Source: DATCMH01 sp036563505 | GTDB lineage: Bacteria; Pseudomonadota; Alphaproteobacteria; Rhizobiales; Beijerinckiaceae | Direction: 5' to 3' | DNA: 55,264 nt | Assembly (NCBI GenBank): GCA_036563505.1 | Contig: DATCMH010000023.1 | Span: 1 to 55,264, forward strand | Shown here: positions 35,252-43,490 of the stretch, piece after piece | How positions within the stretch are numbered: the stretch's first letter is position 1 | Layout of the letters: each line of letters begins with the position of its first letter | Translations under genes and position numbers: made by a program | The notes under the pieces: model-generated | Told to the model about the DNA's origin: nothing | Seen by the model: the letters and a program-made list of their open reading frames with translations, nothing else | Database searches by the model: none

Positions 35252-37000
35252 ATGCACGGATCATTGTCACCGCGCGTCGTCGCCGACGCGAAGGCCTCGT
35301 CGAGCGCGCTTTCCGCGTCCAAGACGTCCTCCTGGCCCACCTCCGACATCGGCACCGTCATCCTGCATTGGACGGCGGCGGTGGCCATGTTCGTGAGCCT
35401 GTTCACGGGCCTGCGCCTCACCGCCGACAACCTCGACTCCGTCGTCGCTAAGGCGCTCTCGCCGATCCTGCCGCAGGGCGAGATCTGGACCTGGCACTTC
35501 GTGGCGGGGCTTGCCCTCTTCTTCGCCAGCACGGCCTACGCCCTCTACATGATCCGCAGCGGCCTCGCGAACCGCGTGGCGCTGAAGAAGCTGCAAGTGC
35601 TCACCATGCCCGCCGCGCCGAAGCTGCGCTGGGGCGCGGTCAACGTCGCGCTGCACTGGGCGCTCTACGCCCTCGTCGCCGTGCTCACCGCCACGGGCAT
35701 CCTGCTCTATCTCGGTCATGGCGGCATCGTGGTGACGATCCACGTCGTCTCGGCCTTCGCGACCCTCGCCTACACCGCGGCCCACCTCGTCGGCCATTTC
35801 GGCTACGGCGGCTGGCTGCAGCTCCTTCGCGTCTTCCGCCCGGCCCGCCTGGTGCCGAGCCGGGGCATGCGGGCAAAGCCCCTGCTCGCCGCGACCGCGG
35901 CGGGCGTGGCGGTGGCGGGCGGCGTCGCCGGGGCGGACCTCGCGACCCGCGACGTCCTCGTCGTGAAGGCGATGTCGACGACGCCGAAGCTCGACGGACA
36001 CTTCGACGACGCCGTGTGGTCGACGGCCCGGCCGGTCACCGTGCGGACTCAGCAGGGCGTCAACCTCGGCGGCACGGGCGAGTCCACCGTCGAGGTGCGG
36101 GCCGTGCGCGACGACAAGAAGATCTACTTCGCCTTCCGCTGGCAGGATCCGACCCGCTCGCTCTTCCGCCTGCCCATGATCAAGAAGGCGGACGGCTGGC
36201 ACGTCGTCGGCACCCGCGCCGGCAGCGCGGACGTGAACGACTTCTACGAGGACAAGTTCTCGGTGATCTTCTCCGAGAGCAACGCCTTCGGCGGCGGCGG
36301 CTCGACCCATATGGGCCCGCGTCCCGTGGCCGACCGCCCCTCCTCGCTCAACGAGCGCGGCCTGCACTTCACGGCCGACGGCTCCACCATCGACATGTGG
36401 CAGTGGAAGGCGAGCCGCGGCGGCATGCTCGGCCTCGTCGACGACCAGTATATCGGCCCGATCCGCCCGGCGACCGCCGACGAGACTGCCAAGCGCGCCC
36501 GCTACCAGGGCGGCTACTGGAACGATCCGGGCAAGACGATCTACAGCTACAACTTCGCTTTCCAGGGTCCCGGCGGGTTCCAGACCGCCGTCACCCCCCG
36601 TCGCCTGCCGAAGGATTGGAAGGCGATCGCGACGGCCATGGGCCCGCTCGACACGGCCAATCCCGACGGGCAGGCGGGCGCCAACGACAAGACGTGGATG
36701 TTCGACACGGAGTCGGTGCCCTACAGCCCGGAAGCCGACGCCGCGATCCCGGTCGGCACCATCATGCCGGGCGTGCTCTTCGCGGGGCAGGCAGAGGGCG
36801 ACCGCGCTCATATCGCGGTCGGGGCCCGATGGGAGAACGGCCACTGGTACGCCGAGATGAGCCGCGATCTCGTTACCGGCAGCACCTTCGACAAGGACTT
36901 CGTGCCGGGCAAGCCGCTCTACGTCTGGGTGGCCGTCTTCGACCACACGCAGACCCGTCACACCCGCCACGTCCGCCCCGTCAAGCTCGAGCTGCGCTAG
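35252..37000 (+). CDS. cytochrome b561-like / ethylbenzene-dehydrogenase-gamma-like fusion
   Basis: A 582-residue two-part haem protein. Residues about 30-215 form a four-helix cytochrome b with His residues in ILHWTAAVAMF, WTWHFVAGLALF, ALHWALYALV and TIHVVSAFATLAYTAAHLVGH, suited to two b haems. A fifth helix (about 230-250) leads to a periplasmic domain (about 260-582) of the EbdC/DOMON-like type: KLDGHFDDAVW, STVEVRAVRDDKKIYFAFRW and DFYEDKFSVIFSESNAF, which binds a haem b in related dehydrogenases. It should carry electrons across the membrane. It precedes a ferredoxin-type reductase by 65 bases. Alternative start: ATG 35195. Confidence 0.82.
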   Translation: MHGSLSPRVVADAKASSSALSASKTSSWPTSDIGTVILHWTAAVAMFVSLFTGLRLTADNLDSVVAKALSPILPQGEIWTWHFVAGLALFFASTAYALYMIRSGLANRVALKKLQVLTMPAAPKLRWGAVNVALHWALYALVAVLTATGILLYLGHGGIVVTIHVVSAFATLAYTAAHLVGHFGYGGWLQLLRVFRPARLVPSRGMRAKPLLAATAAGVAVAGGVAGADLATRDVLVVKAMSTTPKLDGHFDDAVWSTARPVTVRTQQGVNLGGTGESTVEVRAVRDDKKIYFAFRWQDPTRSLFRLPMIKKADGWHVVGTRAGSADVNDFYEDKFSVIFSESNAFGGGGSTHMGPRPVADRPSSLNERGLHFTADGSTIDMWQWKASRGGMLGLVDDQYIGPIRPATADETAKRARYQGGYWNDPGKTIYSYNFAFQGPGGFQTAVTPRRLPKDWKAIATAMGPLDTANPDGQAGANDKTWMFDTESVPYSPEADAAIPVGTIMPGVLFAGQAEGDRAHIAVGARWENGHWYAEMSRDLVTGSTFDKDFVPGKPLYVWVAVFDHTQTRHTRHVRPVKLELR

Positions 37001-37028
37001 GCGGACCTGATCGAACGTCAGCAAGAAC

Positions 37029-37049
37029 GGGCCGGCGCCGCGCCGGCCC
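37029..37049 (+). other. perfect intercistronic hairpin
   Basis: GGGCCGGCG-CCG-CGCCGGCCC forms a perfect 9-base-pair stem with a 3-base loop, 28 bases after the cytochrome b stop and 17 bases before the reductase ATG. No T-run follows, so it is more likely an mRNA processing or stabilising element, or a partial attenuator, than a full terminator. Confidence 0.55.
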
Positions 37050-37065
37050 AGGGAAGAGAAACGTC

Positions 37066-38088
37066 ATGTCGAGCCGCTGCGAACTCCAGGTGAACGGCCG
37101 CGTGGTCCAGGCCCGGGTGGGCGACACCCTGGTCGATGCCGGGCTCGCCGGCCGCGTCCTCATCCCGCACGATTGCTGCTCGGGCCAGTGCGGCAGCTGC
37201 CGCGTCGAGGTTCTCTCCGGCGCCGTGGACGATGAGGGAACGCGGGAGGGCGCCACGGTTCTCGGCTGCCGGGCGCGCCTTAACGGCGACGCCGCCATCG
37301 CCTTCGAGGAAGTTCCCGTGCCGGTGAAGCGCTCAGGCCAGGTCGCCGCCGTGCGGCCCCTGTCGCGCGACATCCTGGAGGTTGTGGTGCGCCTGCCGGA
37401 GGCGTTCACCTACCGTCCGGGGCAATATGTCGGCCTGCGCTTCGCGGGCTTCCCGTCCCGGGACTACAGCCCGGCGGCCCGCCTCGACGGCACCGCCGAC
37501 CCACGCGAGCTCGTCTTCCACATCAAGCGGCTGCGCCGCGGCCGCGTCTCGACCGCGCTCGGCGAGCGCATCCGGGTCGGGCACAAGGTGCAGGTACGCG
37601 GCCCCTACGGCCAGGCCTTCCTGCGGCCGGGCTCGGGCCCCCTCGTCCTCGTCGCCGGCGGGACGGGCTTCGCGCCGATCTGGGCCATCGCCCGCGAGGC
37701 GCGCCTGACCCAGCCGGAGCGGGAACTCATCGTCGTCGCCGGCGCCCGGGACGGCGCCAACCTCTACATGGGCGAGGCGCTGCAATGGCTCGCCGACACC
37801 GGCCCCGTCCAGATCATCGCGGCCTGCGAGCGCGACGCGCCCGCGGGCGCGGTGCCGGGCCGTCCGAGCCACTACCTGCCGCTCTTGGGACCGGAGGACA
37901 CGGTCTACGTCGCCGGCTCGCCCCGGCTCGTCGCAGCGGTAAAGACCAAGGCACAGCAGGCCGGGGCCGCCTGCCACGCCGACCCCTTCACCCCGAGCAC
38001 AACCGCGCCCTCTCTGTGGGAGCGCCTCTCCGCCCTCCTCCCGCGCTGGCCGGCCGCGGTGCAGGCCTCTTCCAATTCCGCCGCTTGA
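37066..38088 (+). CDS. 2Fe-2S ferredoxin / FAD / NAD(P)H oxidoreductase
   Basis: A 340-residue electron-transfer flavoprotein. The N-terminal plant-type ferredoxin has Cys37, Cys42, Cys45 and Cys68 (HDCCSGQCGSC, VLGC) for a 2Fe-2S cluster, with one extra Cys38. The ferredoxin-reductase part has the FAD motif SRDYSPA and the NAD-binding GGTGFAPIWAI. The layout is that of oxygenase reductases and CDP-6-deoxy-glucoseen reductase. Here no oxygenase is near; the upstream partner is the membrane cytochrome b fusion. Electron flow NAD(P)H to FAD to 2Fe-2S to membrane haem is the natural inference. Confidence 0.9.
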   Translation: MSSRCELQVNGRVVQARVGDTLVDAGLAGRVLIPHDCCSGQCGSCRVEVLSGAVDDEGTREGATVLGCRARLNGDAAIAFEEVPVPVKRSGQVAAVRPLSRDILEVVVRLPEAFTYRPGQYVGLRFAGFPSRDYSPAARLDGTADPRELVFHIKRLRRGRVSTALGERIRVGHKVQVRGPYGQAFLRPGSGPLVLVAGGTGFAPIWAIAREARLTQPERELIVVAGARDGANLYMGEALQWLADTGPVQIIAACERDAPAGAVPGRPSHYLPLLGPEDTVYVAGSPRLVAAVKTKAQQAGAACHADPFTPSTTAPSLWERLSALLPRWPAAVQASSNSAA

Positions 38089-38127
38089 GAGGTCAGCCCG
38101 AAACAGGCTGCTGGTCCCGCACGCGTT

Positions 38128-38240
38128 CCTCATCCTGAGGTGCGAAGCTGAAGGCTGAGCCTCGAAGGAGAACTCCAGAGACGTACACGGTCCTGGAACC
38201 CTCCTTCGAGGCCGCGCGAGCGCGGCACCTCAGGATGAGG
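38128..38240. repeat. 113-base nested palindromic repeat between convergent genes
   Basis: Perfect 16-base outer arms CCTCATCCTGAGGTGC and GCACCTCAGGATGAGG enclose perfect 12-base inner arms GCCTCGAAGGAG and CTCCTTCGAGGC. It lies between the stops of the reductase and SCO1 genes. The form is typical of a widespread Hyphomicrobiales intergenic repeat; it may terminate both converging transcripts. Confidence 0.85.
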
Positions 38241-38283
38241 TGGGTGGACTTGACCACCGTCTTGTCGGGCTAACCTCCGGGCG

Positions 38284-38859
38284 TCAGCCCTCCCGGGCGA
38301 GGCGCAGGAGCTTCGCCCGGCGCGTCTCGGGCGGCTCCTGCGCGTTCAGCGCGCTGAAGAACCGGCCCGTCGCATCCATGAGGTAGACCACGGCCGTGTG
38401 ATCGATCGTGTAGCTGTCGCCCGTCAGCGGCACCTTCTTGTAAGTGGCCTTGTAGGCCTTGGCCGCAGCATCGACCTCGGCGGGCGTGCCGGTAAGGCCC
38501 TTGATGCGCGGGTCGAAGGACTGGAGATAGACCGCGAGGTCCTCCGGCCGGTCCCGCTCCGGATCGACGCTCACGAACACCGCCTGCAGCCGCTCGCCCT
38601 CCACGCCTAGCGCCTTCAGGTCCTCCGAGAGCTGGAAGAGCGTCGTCGGACACACGTCCGGGCAGTGGGTGAAGCCGAAGAACAGGGCGAAGGGACGGCC
38701 CTTGAGCTCGTCGCTGCCGAAAGGCTTGCCCTCCTGATCCGTAAGGCGGAAGGGGCCGCCGATCGCAGCGGGCTGGGCCGCGGCCCGGTCGAGGGCGACG
38801 GGATTCAAGGGAACGAGCGGAGCCGCGACGAGGAATGCGGCGAGAAGGAAACGGCGCAT
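38284..38859 (-). CDS. SCO1/SenC family copper chaperone
   Basis: A 191-residue thioredoxin-fold protein exported or anchored by an N-terminal hydrophobic segment (1-28). The copper site is present: FTHCPDVCPTT gives the CxxxC pair and YTIDHTAVV supplies the His. SCO proteins deliver copper to, or reduce, the CuA centre of cytochrome c oxidase. It lies downstream of the YcnI-PCuAC gene on the same strand, which supports a copper-delivery unit. ATG 38859 is chosen over a GTG at 38877. Confidence 0.92.
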   Translation of the reverse strand: MRRFLLAAFLVAAPLVPLNPVALDRAAAQPAAIGGPFRLTDQEGKPFGSDELKGRPFALFFGFTHCPDVCPTTLFQLSEDLKALGVEGERLQAVFVSVDPERDRPEDLAVYLQSFDPRIKGLTGTPAEVDAAAKAYKATYKKVPLTGDSYTIDHTAVVYLMDATGRFFSALNAQEPPETRRAKLLRLAREG

Positions 38860-38934
38860 GGACTTTGGTGCTCCCACGGGAGACGGGCTGCGGCGCCGGC
38901 GTCACCACCGGCTCCGTCGCGGGTCTTTGGCATC

Positions 38935-38960
38935 GCTCCCCGACGGGATCGCCGGGGAGC
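38935..38960 (-). other. intercistronic hairpin between YcnI-PCuAC and SCO1 genes
   Basis: Perfect 8-base arms GCTCCCCG and CGGGGAGC surround a 10-base loop in the 128-base gap between the two copper genes. No T-run follows on the minus strand. It may separate expression levels of the two genes. Confidence 0.45.
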
Positions 38961-38987
38961 GTGGCGAGACGAAGGACGCCGCGCGCC

Positions 38988-39935
38988 TCAGTGATGATGG
39001 TGAGCGCCGGGCGCTCCTTGCGCGCCGAGGCCGCCGACGCGGTAGGTGATCGCCACCGTCCCCGCCTTCTCGAAGACGAGGGTGCCGCGCACCGTGTTGC
39101 CCTCCCGCAGGGGCTCTTTCAGGTCGAGGAGCATGGCGTGGTAGCCGCCGGGCTTGAGCTCGACCGTGGCGCCGGGCGGGATCACGAGCCCGCCCTCGAC
39201 CGGGGCCATGCGCATCACGCCGCCGTCCATTGACATGCTGTGCACCTCGAAGCGCCCGGCGACCGCGGCGCTGCCGCCCACGAGCCGGTCGGGTTCGGCG
39301 CCCGTGTTGGTGATGCGCAGATATCCGCCGGCCACCTTCGCTCCGCCCGGCGTCGCCCGCGACCAGGCGTCGGCGATGACGAGCGACCCGGCCTTGACCT
39401 CGCTCGCGGGTTGGGGCGTGGCAGGCGCCCCCTGCGCCACGAGGGTGAGCACGGGCGCGGGCGTCTTCGAGCCTTCGGCCTCCGGTCCCGCGGCGGTCCA
39501 GCGCTCAGCTTTGGTCGCGCAATCCTGAACCACCGGGATCGGCAGCGGACCGGGGCTCAGCTCCTTGGCGAGATAGGCGCGGAAGACGAACTCGTCGTAA
39601 TGCGCGTCGGCGAGTTCGCCGCGCCAGACGATCTCCCGCACGCCCTCCGCAGTCGGCTTGCCGTAGAGGTCGTAAGCCTTGGGGTAAGCGCCCTGAACGG
39701 TGTCGAGGGTCCAGCCGGCCTTCGGCATCGGCTTCACGCCGAGAACACCGTCGGGGAGGGTGACGCGAACGGCGCGGGTCGCCTCGCCGCCGCAGCCGTG
39801 GGGCACGCGCAGCACGAACTTCGTCGTGGTGCCGATTGTACCGCGGCTGGTTTCGAGGGTGACATGGGCCTGGGCGCCGCCGGCGCAGGCGAGGAAGGCC
39901 AGGGCGAAGGCGCCCGGCCGCAGAAGCGATGACAT
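38988..39935 (-). CDS. YcnI (DUF1775)-PCuAC fusion, periplasmic copper protein
   Basis: A 315-residue exported protein joining two copper-binding domains. A signal peptide (1-23) ends just before His24 (AHVTLETS), so the mature chain starts with His, as in YcnI-type copper-brace proteins; HGCGGEATRAVRVTLPDG and VWRGELAD confirm DUF1775 (about 24-155). The C-terminal half (about 180-305) is PCuAC: HSMSMDGGVMRM and GYHAMLLDL supply the His/Met ligands. It ends in four histidines. PCuAC passes Cu(I) to the oxidase CuA site together with SCO1, encoded next. DUF2946 lies just upstream. Confidence 0.92.
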   Translation of the reverse strand: MSSLLRPGAFALAFLACAGGAQAHVTLETSRGTIGTTTKFVLRVPHGCGGEATRAVRVTLPDGVLGVKPMPKAGWTLDTVQGAYPKAYDLYGKPTAEGVREIVWRGELADAHYDEFVFRAYLAKELSPGPLPIPVVQDCATKAERWTAAGPEAEGSKTPAPVLTLVAQGAPATPQPASEVKAGSLVIADAWSRATPGGAKVAGGYLRITNTGAEPDRLVGGSAAVAGRFEVHSMSMDGGVMRMAPVEGGLVIPPGATVELKPGGYHAMLLDLKEPLREGNTVRGTLVFEKAGTVAITYRVGGLGAQGAPGAHHHH

Positions 39936-39979
39936 GGGTGAGACTCCGCTTAGGTATCGGTTGATCGAAGGGTGACGGA

Positions 39980-40369
39980 TCAACCGAGGCGCGGCGGACC
40001 TCGCGCGTCGAAGGCGGCCACCCGGACGGGGACGGGCGCCCGGTCCTGGCGGACCGCGAAGCGGAGATCCTGCGCCGGAGCCGGGACGAAGGCCGGCACC
40101 GTCGCCGCGGCGACGGGCGGAGCCGCGCCGGCTTGCGCGCAGGCGAGGACGCAGGCCGTGCCGTGACGGCCCGAGGCATGGCCCCCGGAAGGGTCGCCGG
40201 GGTCGCCGGGGTCGCCGGCCGCAACGCAGATGATCCCGAACGCGTCGGGCGGACCGGCAAGCCGCGCCCCGAGAGCGCCGAGCAGCAGGGCCTGCAGGGC
40301 GAGCGCGTAGGCCGCAGCAACGGCGATCGTCGCCCGCGCTCCCCTCCTGCGTCGCCAGAAGCTCGTCAT
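39980..40369 (-). CDS. DUF2946-like membrane-anchored protein
   Basis: A 129-residue protein with a basic start, one hydrophobic helix (about 12-36) and a mature part with HASGRHGTACVLACAQAG, a His/Cys-rich segment similar to DUF2946 proteins found in copper loci. A perfect in-frame tandem repeat encodes GDPGDPGDP. The gene precedes the YcnI-PCuAC gene by 44 bases on the same strand. A role in copper handling is inferred from position and the His/Cys motif. Confidence 0.7.
   Translation of the reverse strand: MTSFWRRRRGARATIAVAAAYALALQALLLGALGARLAGPPDAFGIICVAAGDPGDPGDPSGGHASGRHGTACVLACAQAGAAPPVAAATVPAFVPAPAQDLRFAVRQDRAPVPVRVAAFDARGPPRLG
40191..40217. repeat. three perfect 9-bp tandem repeats inside DUF2946-like gene
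   Basis: The unit GGGTCGCCG occurs three times without mismatch and encodes Gly-Asp-Pro repeats on the minus strand. Changes in copy number would stay in frame. Confidence 0.85.
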
Positions 40370-40780
40370 GGCGGATAGCGATAGCTGCAGGGCCGGGACG
40401 AGGCAATGCGGCCATGGTTCTCACCACGGAGCTTCAGCAGGCTCGCCCGGGTGCGAGGGGTTCCTCCCTCCTCTCAGGGGAGGGCCGGGGTGGGGTATGC
40501 CGCCGCCAGGCGGCAATCCTCCCCGTAACAACGAACGCCTGCAGATCGCGCCGTTGGCGCGTACCCCACCCTGCCCTCCCCTGAGGGGAGGGAAGCCGAG
40601 GCATTCTTGAGATGTCTCGTCCTTTCAGGCGTCTGATCCTTGATGAACCCACGGCAGGTTCATCGGCCGGCACCCGCGCCTTGACCTCGCCCCATCCATC
40701 ACGGAAGAGAGCGCGCACGTCGTGACGCGCCCCGGCCCCGTGCCGGGGTGTTTCGTGTCGGGCCCGTCGAGAGGAACGAG
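40370..40780. other. 411-base divergent intergenic region before purA
   Basis: No coding frame is credible here. The left half is filled by a large palindromic repeat (40461-40594). The right half has a perfect hairpin GATGAACC-N7-GGTTCATC (40642-40664) and a second one CCCCGG-N7-CCGGGG (40730-40748), both in the presumed purA leader. I do not recognise a known riboswitch. Promoters for purA (right) and the copper genes (left) must be inside. Confidence 0.6.
40461..40594. repeat. large imperfect palindromic repeat
   Basis: Left arm near 40465-40497 (core CTCAGGGGAGGGCCGGGGTG then GGGTA) and right arm 40562-40592 (core TACCCCACCCTGCCCTCCCC) are complementary over about 30 bases with a few mismatches. 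Unlike the other long repeats here, it lies between divergent genes. Confidence 0.75.
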
Positions 40781-42073
40781 ATGGCGAACGTCGTCGTGGT
40801 CGGCGCCCAATGGGGCGACGAGGGCAAGGGCAAGATCGTCGATTGGCTCTCGAGCCAGGCGGACGTCGTGGTGCGCTTCCAGGGCGGGCACAATGCCGGC
40901 CATACCCTCGTCATCGGCGACGCCGTCTACAAGCTCTCGCTCCTGCCGTCCGGCATCGTGCGGCCGGGCAAGCTGTCGATCATCGGCAACGGCGTCGTCG
41001 TGGACCCGCACGCCCTTGTGGCGGAGATCGAGAAACTTACACGCCAAGGCGTCGCGATCACCCGGGACAACCTGCGCATCGCCGACAATGCGACGCTCAT
41101 CCTCTCGCTCCACCGCGAGCTCGACGGCTACCGCGAGAGCGGGGCCGGCGGCACCAAGATCGGCACGACGAAGCGCGGCATCGGCCCGGCCTACGAGGAC
41201 AAGGCGGGGCGGCGCGCCATCCGCGTGATGGATCTGGCCGAGCTCGACGAGTTGCCCGCCAAGATCGAGCGCCTGCTCGCTCACCACAACGCGCTGCGCC
41301 GCGGCTTCGGCCTGCCCGAGATCGCGCCGGCCGCGATCTACGACGAGCTCGCGAGCGTCGCCGACAAGGTGCTGCCCTACCGCGACGCCGTGTGGCGGCT
41401 CCTCGACGAGGAGCGGCGCCAGGGCAAGCGCATCCTGTTCGAGGGCGCGCAAGGGGCGCTGCTGGACGTCGATCACGGCACCTATCCCTTCGTGACCTCC
41501 TCCAACACGGTGGCGGGCCAGGCGGCGACGGGGTCGGGCCTCGGGCCGGGGGCCGTCGGCTACGTGCTCGGGATCGCCAAGGCCTACACCACCCGCGTCG
41601 GTGAAGGCCCCTTCCCCACCGAGCTCCTCGACGAGACCGGCGAGCTGATCGGCCAGCGCGGCAAGGAGTTCGGCGTCGTGACGGGCCGCAAGCGGCGCTG
41701 CGGCTGGTTCGACGCGACCCTGGTGCGCCAGACCGTGCGGACGTCGGGCATCGACGGGATCGCGCTCACCAAGCTCGACATCCTCGACGGCTTCGAGACG
41801 ATCAGGGTCGGCACCGGCTATCGCCTCGACGGCGAGGTGATCGACCATTTTCCGGCGAGCCAGGGCGCGCAGGCGCGCGTGGAGCCGATCTACGAGGAGA
41901 TCGAGGGCTGGGAGGGATCCACGGCCGGCGCCCGCTCCTGGGCGGAGCTGCCGGCGCAGGCGATCAAATACGTGCGGCGCATCGAGGAACTGATCGGCGC
42001 GCCGGTCGCCCTTCTCTCCACGAGCCCCGAGCGCGACGACACGATCCTCGTCCACAACCCCTTCGAGGGTTGA
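40781..42073 (+). CDS. purA: adenylosuccinate synthetase
   Basis: A 430-residue GTP-dependent enzyme that joins IMP and aspartate to adenylosuccinate, the first step from IMP to AMP. The N-terminal GAQWGDEGKGKIVDWLS phosphate loop, GGHNAGHT, the IMP-binding GTTKRGIGPAYEDK, GAQGALLDVDHGTYPFVTSS and the GTP-binding LTKLDILDGF are all present. Length is normal. ATG 40781 has GAGGAACGAG just upstream. The leader contains two hairpins. A conserved-looking membrane protein gene follows 36 bases later. Confidence 0.97.
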   Translation: MANVVVVGAQWGDEGKGKIVDWLSSQADVVVRFQGGHNAGHTLVIGDAVYKLSLLPSGIVRPGKLSIIGNGVVVDPHALVAEIEKLTRQGVAITRDNLRIADNATLILSLHRELDGYRESGAGGTKIGTTKRGIGPAYEDKAGRRAIRVMDLAELDELPAKIERLLAHHNALRRGFGLPEIAPAAIYDELASVADKVLPYRDAVWRLLDEERRQGKRILFEGAQGALLDVDHGTYPFVTSSNTVAGQAATGSGLGPGAVGYVLGIAKAYTTRVGEGPFPTELLDETGELIGQRGKEFGVVTGRKRRCGWFDATLVRQTVRTSGIDGIALTKLDILDGFETIRVGTGYRLDGEVIDHFPASQGAQARVEPIYEEIEGWEGSTAGARSWAELPAQAIKYVRRIEELIGAPVALLSTSPERDDTILVHNPFEG

Positions 42074-42109
42074 CGCGGCGCAAGCGGCCGGAGCAAACGC
42101 TAACCCGAT

Positions 42110-43426
42110 ATGGCGGACTACTATCCCCTGATCATGCGGGCCGTGCAGGGTCTCTCGGACCCATCGCCCGAGATGCGCCGCGTCGTCTATGACCGCGCGA
42201 GCGAGGCGCTGCTCGCGCAGCTGCGCTCCCTCGACCCGCCGATGTCGGAGAGCGACATCACCCGCGAGCGCCTCTCCCTCGAGGCGGCGGTGCGCCGCGT
42301 CGAGGCCGAGCACGGCAACACTCTCCCCGAGGCGGCGCTCCCGAGAGCGGAGGCGCCCTCCAGACCTGCGGAGTCGCCCTCGAGGCCGTCAGAAGCGTTC
42401 GCAAGGCCGGCGGAGCCCCGTCAGGAGGCCGAGCCACCGGCCCCCGTCTCGGCGCTGCACGCCGCCCATCATCTCCCCGAGGCCTCGCCGCCGACGGACG
42501 ATCCCGCGCGTACCTCGCCGCCCGTCCCCTTCGAGCTGCCGTCGCGCGAGCGTACGGCGGCGCGGGAGTTGGGGCCGGAAGCGGCCTCGGACATCGTGGA
42601 GGGCGTCCAGCGTCCCCGGGTCGACACCGTCGAGCCCGAGCTGTCCCGGCCGGGACGGTTCCGGTCCGTCGTGCTCGGCCTCGTGGTCCTGCTCGTGGTC
42701 GGGGCGATCGCCGTCGCGGCCTGGTACCTGCGCGACGACCCCGCCGACCTCGCACGGGAGCCCGCCGTCGCCGAGACGGCCCCGCCCGCGCCGGCCGAGT
42801 CGAAGTTCGGCGAGCGGGTCACCGGCGGCGACCGCCCGGCTACGCCGGCCGCGCCTCCGGCGGTTCCGGGACGGGCCGACCTGCCCGTCGCGCAACGCGC
42901 CATGCTGTTCGAGGAGAACCAGGCCGATCCGCAAAACCCGCGGGCGACGGCGGGGCGCGTCGTGTGGCGGCTCGACGCGGTCAATGCGGGCCAGGGCCAA
43001 CCCCTGGAGACCGCCGTGCGCGCCAGCGTCGAGATCCCCGGTCAGACCGTCAGCATGAACTTCGTGCTGCGGCGCAACCTCGACGCGGCCCTGCCGGCCT
43101 CCCACACCATCGAGCTCACCTTCACCACTCCGTCCGGCGAGCCGACCCGCGCCATCCGCGACGTCGGCCTGCTCCAGCTCAAGAACGAGGAGGCGGCCCG
43201 CGGCACCCCCATCGCCGGGCTGCCGGTGCCGGTGCGGGACAACCTCTTCCTGATCGGCCTGTCGAACCTGCCGGCGGACCAGGAGCGCAACACCGAGCTC
43301 TTGACCCGGCGCAACTGGCTCGACCTTCCCCTGCGCTTCGTCTCGGGCCAGCGCGCCATCATCAGCCTCGAGAAGGGCCTGGCCGGCGAGCAGGTGATGA
43401 ACCAGGCCTTCGAGCGCTGGCGTTAA
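42110..43426 (+). CDS. single-pass membrane protein, unknown function
   Basis: No named family recognised. The 438-residue protein has a structured N-terminal helical part (1-70, YYPLIMRAVQGLSDPSPEMR), a Pro/Ala/Glu-rich disordered linker (about 75-180), one membrane helix (185-207) and a C-terminal globular part (about 260-438) with QRAMLFEENQADPQNPRAT, IPGQTVSMNFVLRRN and EGLAGEQVMNQAFERW-like ends. It probably exposes the C-terminal domain to the periplasm. Immediate placement after purA suggests co-transcription; similar proteins follow purA in related genomes as far as I recall, but no function is known. Confidence 0.8.
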   Translation: MADYYPLIMRAVQGLSDPSPEMRRVVYDRASEALLAQLRSLDPPMSESDITRERLSLEAAVRRVEAEHGNTLPEAALPRAEAPSRPAESPSRPSEAFARPAEPRQEAEPPAPVSALHAAHHLPEASPPTDDPARTSPPVPFELPSRERTAARELGPEAASDIVEGVQRPRVDTVEPELSRPGRFRSVVLGLVVLLVVGAIAVAAWYLRDDPADLAREPAVAETAPPAPAESKFGERVTGGDRPATPAAPPAVPGRADLPVAQRAMLFEENQADPQNPRATAGRVVWRLDAVNAGQGQPLETAVRASVEIPGQTVSMNFVLRRNLDAALPASHTIELTFTTPSGEPTRAIRDVGLLQLKNEEAARGTPIAGLPVPVRDNLFLIGLSNLPADQERNTELLTRRNWLDLPLRFVSGQRAIISLEKGLAGEQVMNQAFERWR

Positions 43427-43490
43427 GGTAAGGTGCGTCGCCCGAACGCGGCGACCTCCAGGTTAGGGCTCTGATCCGGGGAGGGCGAGT

